From Sipunculus nudus (lineage: Eukaryota > Annelida > Sipuncula > Golfingiida > Sipunculidae): a stretch of DNA of 64,000 nt. Below are positions 59,646 to 64,000 of this stretch, one piece after another. The number at the start of each line of letters is the position of its first letter. The first letter of the stretch is position 1. Location of the stretch: NCBI GenBank assembly GCA_026874595.1, contig CM049316.1, positions 34,169,339 through 34,233,338 on the forward strand, written 5' to 3'. Both the position numbers and the translations under genes were made by a program. The notes under the pieces were generated by a model. It had not been told where the DNA came from. It was given only the letters and a program-made list of their open reading frames with translations, and searched no databases.

Positions 59646-60091
59646 CTTTTCCTGCAAAGCCAAGCTAACACAAAGATAATTTATCTGATCCTTATCTGAT
59701 TTCAGAACAAGCAAGAAATTAGAAGTTCAACTGCTTCAATCTGAATTCCTTCCCATTTCTTTCTTGATTTTCAACTTTTACATACATGTATTTACATATT
59801 TATTATTTTATGTTTAGTTCGACCCTCCAGATTTGTCCATTTTGTAGGTACCAGGTGTCTTGATCTTAAAGAATATTTAAGTGGTTGTTTCTTTCTGTCA
59901 TAAGCTAGAAATATTGAAAATAAAACATATAAAGGGATTTTCGAATGTATCAACTAGCAGGACCGAATCCGGGGTTGATGTCATTCAATAACGTTTTAGT
60001 TTTGTATGCATGTATCTATGTATGGCATGTATGACGCCAATATCTGACGAATCATTCATTGTCCCTGCATACATAAATCTTATATTTTTGG

Positions 60092-60915
60092 AAAGTGTCA
60101 CGGAACCTAATAACAACAGATCACGTAATCGTGACCAGCATATATTTTGTTACGGAGATTAAAAAATCAGAATCCGCAACACTAGACAGCGTGAAATGTC
60201 TAGGGGAATGAATAAAAAGTAAGTGTTTTTTTTTTGTTAACAAATAATTATAATTTGTTCTTAGAACAATCCTTACATTACAATACACTAAATCAATACA
60301 ATTACACGATATAACAATAATAAAAATGTACATCACCAGAGTGTCCGGATCCAAGGCATTGATTTCTGGATACCACCACTGTCACAGCTCAACAAGAGTC
60401 CTTTAACATAAATAATCCCGATGAACAGTTCACGTAAATCTTCTCAGAGAATAATCCGATTTAATCTTTAAATTAATTTGTTGAAATCAAAAAAGGGAAG
60501 TTCTGGTAATAATCCTAAAGGCAAACTGGAGATAATCCGTTAAATATCTGTTACAAAGTCCGTAGAATATTTGTAAGTTCTGCAATAATCGGAATAGGCC
60601 GCAAAAACACTGACGAGAGAGTCACACTCTTCCGTGTCCGCTGGTATTTTCCTCTCTGCCGGCTCTAAACACAGCCCCTATTTAAAGCTTTCTCAACCGA
60701 AGCCCAGAACCTTCCATTTTCATGAACGTTCCAAACACAATTATACACACGCTCCCAGAGCGCACGAACAGACCTGAAAATTCTAGACTACAACGAGCGC
60801 TGTATCTCTAAACGCCAGGGTTCAACCAGTACGGTTCCAATAGCAACGCCCAGGGCTTGAGCCTAACACGAATCAGAACGCCAGGTGCATAATAAACAGA
60901 TACATGTAACAAAAG
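60092..60915. mobile_element. Solo LTR with AAAG target duplication
   Basis: The LTR is 60096-60911 (816 bp), TGTCACGGAACC to TGTAACA, related to the LTR at 3864-4725 but considerably diverged. Direct repeats AAAG at 60092-60095 and 60912-60915 are its target-site duplication. The left arm has the uninterrupted site (CTTT, 57679-57682, opposite strand, in ATCTCCTTTCCAAAAAT). So an element inserted after the arms separated, and LTR-LTR recombination removed its interior. Confidence 0.9.
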
Positions 60916-62204
60916 GAGATATGTTTTGAGTTTATTTTAAACACAGGGAGGGATACAGCAGTCCTTCTGTTATACCGCATATCATTCCACAGCCGAGCCG
61001 CAGCTACTGGAAATACTCGCTATCCAAACCGATGGGAGAACTTATGTGAACGAAGGGATCATGCTGGCTTGTGAAGTTTGTGAGATCAGTTGGTGTCTAT
61101 CGATATGAAGAGATGAATGTTAACAACAGGTACTTAAAAGTAAACATCTGTGGAACTGTGAGTAGATGTAGCTCCTTCACTATAGATGTGGCTCTAACCT
61201 TGGAGTGAGGGTCACAATCTTTGCTGTTAAGTTTTAACCTTTTTTATACAACTTCTTTATACAATTTGCAATATGTGGATTATGATGTTATCCCGGGTAC
61301 AGCGTCGACTTTATCATCGGTCTGCTTTTAATTGGAGACAAGGAAAATTGGACCAGCAACCTCCTCCACAGGATTACGCAGAAGACACATTCAACCCTAT
61401 GAAACAGTATGCGGTCCGTCATGTGAGGCATACCGTTTTCGATTAAAGGATGAAGGCGAATCTTTACATGAAAAATGGCATCTCATTTGGTTTTCAGGTT
61501 TTGAAATGTATAGGACTCGGAAATATTCAGAAATTTTTACCATGAAGGTGGCAGAAATTTATGGGAAGCAATTTTATTCATAAAATCGTCAAAAGCAAAG
61601 AATAAAGATATCAAGTTGAACAGGTTTCATATTCATCCCAAGCTCTGCCATTAGGATACGGTACCAAGGTTGATATTCCTGCCGGAACTTTCCTGAAGAT
61701 TGGGCAAAAATGAAAAACAAATCAACCTGCTAAGGCAGATTGTAAGTATGTGTGTTTTACCCGCAAATCTCTACCAACTGACCTTTCACTGGGTCTCTTG
61801 CAAAAGGGTCACTTGGAAACCTAAGAAAGAAAATTTTTCACTTCTTCCCTTTATTACATATATAGTATTGTATTAACCTGCTTTAAAATGGTACAAACAG
61901 ATGATGTATAGAATCTAATTCAGTAAATTGTTTTATAAACAATACCAATAATAATAATAATAATTCATGAAACCAATCATATATCACACAGGTATCTATG
62001 TAAGTGCAAAGTTCACCAGTTACTTACAGTCGTATTATTAAATGCTTGTTCATCCTGATGAATTGAGACTCGTATATATCATATATAGGGCTTGGCATCG
62101 CTTACAACTTTTTATCGTTATATATTGCAATATGTTGTAGCGTATTGTGATACGTTTTGTGATACATTCATTGTATCTATTTACATGCAATTAATATGAT
62201 TTCT

Positions 62205-62208
<4 letters not shown>
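60916..62208. other. Non-coding part of the right arm
   Basis: Homologous to inverted 56.55-57.68 kb except for about 235 bp at 60960-61195. A plus-strand frame at 61332-61583 lies in shared non-coding DNA that is not open in the other arm, so it is not supported as a gene. Confidence 0.6.

Positions 62209-62255
<47 letters not shown>
62209..62255. repeat. (AT)n microsatellite in the right arm
   Basis: Counterpart of 56492-56545. Confidence 0.95.
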
Positions 62256-62257
<2 letters not shown>

Positions 62258-62689
62258 GTCAGCCTTTTCAGGTGTAATACGTATTGTGAAAGACAAAAAG
62301 TGATTCCAGATACGTATTGGTGCATTGTATTATTTCTGATTAAAAGCTCTGTGGACAAAGTGTTTCATAAATAAATGAAAAAGACCGTAATAGAAGTCTA
62401 TCATCGCTCACACGTGTCGGCTTCTCATGGAAGCAAAAAGAACTGTATATACAATACTCAACAAGTCGATCATACGACACGACTTCATCTGATTTAAAAG
62501 GGCCCAATCACCTATCTGACCTTTATAAACTAAAGGCAATCACATGGAGCTCTTGAGAAAATAGGCCAAAATACATGGATATCACCGCATAAGCTGCTTG
62601 TTTTGTTTATGTCAACGTGTTTCTATGCAGTCCAATGCCTCGAAAAAATTCCATTCCTCGACTTGATGGCTTTTAGGGAATTTCATAAT

Positions 62690-64000
62690 TTACATATTAG
62701 TTAACATCTTCTCTTGATGGAGATCGTCTAGTTCTGTGGTGTCGGTTCGTCCTGGTTCTGGTGTCCTCGAGTTTTCTGACAGGCCATTACACCACGGCAT
62801 ATCTTTCCTGAATGAAAAGAGAACGTCAGATTCAACTATTTTTCTATCTTTATAACCCCCTGTCAGGAGACTCACAAAAACACCAACAACTAAGGCAGGT
62901 ACGAAGCCGACGGTTCCATAATACTGATAAGTAATCTTGTAGAAACGATTAAGGCCCGACAGTTGTGATATAGGGATAGTACTAGCGATCGTGGTTGATG
63001 GTTGTGAAATAGGGAGAGTACTGGCGAACGTGGTCGGGCTAAAGATGGTGTGGTTTCCAATTGGAATAGTTGACAGATTCGTAAGATAATTGTCTTGGCA
63101 TAATTGTGTACTTATTGGTAGCACTGGGTCAGGTGACTTTGGGACGGTAATTGTTCCTATAATGAGCCATCCGAGAACGAAAAGTCCGCTACAAAGTCCA
63201 CCGATTGCACCTTTGGTATTTGAGAACGAACAGAAGAGTCCAAGGGAGAACACCCCGAGCACAGGGGCGGCACCAAGCATCGATGACGCAAAGGAAAGTT
63301 GGATAAGCAATTTACCTGTGTTTGCTGCCATAAGAGATAAGGAGGCGATCATGGCACCAACTAATACCACAGTTACCTTCGATATTATTAGTGCACGTGT
63401 ATCGCTAAACAGACGTCCCGTGCGATGCAGGTGAATCGGTTTTACGATATCTTCCAGGAATACGGTAGCGAAGCTGTTCTGCATGGAACTGAGAGTGCTG
63501 AGGGCTGCGCTGAAAACGCTCGACAAAAATATACCCGGCATTCCTGGATGGCGACGAAATACATCCATTACTAAAATGGGTAGAGTTTGGTCACGTGTTG
63601 TAATACGGCCGGAGAGTAAAGGGTCACAACCGAAGTAATACGTGAACGCTAGGAGTCCCAGTCCGACAGCAAGAGTTTGCAAGAGTAGGAGAATAGGAGC
63701 CGTGCATAGGACAGCCAGCTGGGCCTGGTGCACTTTGTGCACACTACAGAAGCGTTGAACTGACCACTGTGCAGTTGCGTAAATCCCGAGCACAGAAGGA
63801 AACGTACCAAAAAGCCAAGTCCAATTGTCCCATCTGCTAGTGAAGTCTGGTATCATGTTTACCATTTGCGTTCTGCGTCCCACAAAAGATATGTTGAACA
63901 CTTTACCTAAACCACCGACGTCCGTACATCCTTTTGTTAGTGTTGCAGTCATTCCAGTCAGGATGATGAGACACTGTACTGTGTCTGTCCATAGAACTGT
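62690..64000 (-). CDS. SLC5-family sodium-coupled transporter, second copy, 5' end outside the window
   Basis: The 436 codons plus stop are open to the window edge and correspond to residue 181 onward (TVLWTD) of the gene at 53634-55493. I count about 30 amino-acid differences, roughly 93 percent identity by eye, with no frameshift or stop. Kept features include WTD and Q of the symporter pattern, SAALSTLSSMQNS, the Pro/Ser/Thr loop with its 13-residue duplication (ASTLPISQPS, then ASTIPISQLS) and two sequons. It ends LTNM instead of LINICNL. It is likely a working paralogue, transcribed toward the other copy, but the first 180 residues and promoter cannot be seen. Confidence 0.92.
   Translation of the reverse strand, partial: TVLWTDTVQCLIILTGMTATLTKGCTDVGGLGKVFNISFVGRRTQMVNMIPDFTSRWDNWTWLFGTFPSVLGIYATAQWSVQRFCSVHKVHQAQLAVLCTAPILLLLQTLAVGLGLLAFTYYFGCDPLLSGRITTRDQTLPILVMDVFRRHPGMPGIFLSSVFSAALSTLSSMQNSFATVFLEDIVKPIHLHRTGRLFSDTRALIISKVTVVLVGAMIASLSLMAANTGKLLIQLSFASSMLGAAPVLGVFSLGLFCSFSNTKGAIGGLCSGLFVLGWLIIGTITVPKSPDPVLPISTQLCQDNYLTNLSTIPIGNHTIFSPTTFASTLPISQPSTTIASTIPISQLSGLNRFYKITYQYYGTVGFVPALVVGVFVSLLTGGYKDRKIVESDVLFSFRKDMPWCNGLSENSRTPEPGRTDTTELDDLHQEKMLTNM

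Larger units (their letters stand above)
59840..64000 (-). repeat. Right arm of the large inverted duplication
   Basis: It is the inverse of 53.6-57.9 kb. From the inner end: AGGTACCAGG and TTTAAGTGGTTGT (59846-59886), CATGTATGACGCC (60029), an 816-bp solo LTR (60096-60911) absent from the left arm, about 235 bp extra at 60960-61195, CCGTCATGTGAGGCATACC (61418), CTGACCTTTCACTGGGTCTC (61779), (AT)n, TATCATCGCTCACACGTG (62399), and the SLC5 copy to the window edge. Coding DNA is clearly more similar between arms than the non-coding DNA. Confidence 0.9.

Noticed and set aside
61332-61583. 83-codon plus-strand frame in the right arm
   Set aside because: The homologous sequence in the left arm is not open, so the frame is not conserved.

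Overview
This is metazoan nuclear DNA, most probably from a mollusc and perhaps a bivalve. It is AT-rich and gene-poor, its genes are split by GT-AG introns, and it carries many microsatellites, tRNA-derived SINE-like repeats, degraded LINE ends, short inverted-repeat transposon remnants and a large satellite array. The mollusc assignment is inference; nothing in the window proves the species. No prokaryotic features are present.

Layout. 1-4725: a decayed minus-strand Ty3/gypsy-type LTR retrotransposon, cut by the left window edge. Its 5' LTR lies at 3864-4725, then gag, protease, integrase and the start of reverse transcriptase run leftward. The protease-integrase-RT order is that of Gmr1-like elements, not of ordinary Ty3/gypsy. 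6793-10.05 kb: exons of a minus-strand transmembrane C-type lectin receptor (lectin domain, membrane helix, cytoplasmic tail), with one surplus in-frame lectin exon. 16.8-20.7 kb: a satellite of about 98 copies of a 40-bp HindIII monomer with higher-order structure, inside a dispersed element whose single-monomer relative lies at 49.57-49.96 kb. 24.18-30.39 kb: three exons of a minus-strand four-EF-hand calmodulin-like gene. 34-43 kb: three further tandem arrays (120 bp, 44 bp and an alternating 149/129 bp repeat) and a LINE remnant. 45.8-53.1 kb: small transposon remnants and no convincing gene.

53.6-64.0 kb: an SLC5-family (sodium-coupled monocarboxylate/multivitamin transporter-like) cluster. 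A complete intronless gene (53634-55493, plus) and a second copy (62690 to the window edge, minus) face each other tail to tail in the arms of an inverted duplication of more than 4 kb. Two broken SLC5 fragments lie in the roughly 1.9-kb spacer. A solo LTR of a family related to the left-edge retrotransposon sits in the right arm with a 4-bp target duplication, and the left arm keeps the matching empty site, so the order of events can be read.

The lectin receptor, the EF-hand protein and the transporters show no sign of acting as one pathway. The window is best read as ordinary animal genes set in repeat-rich DNA with active local duplication.
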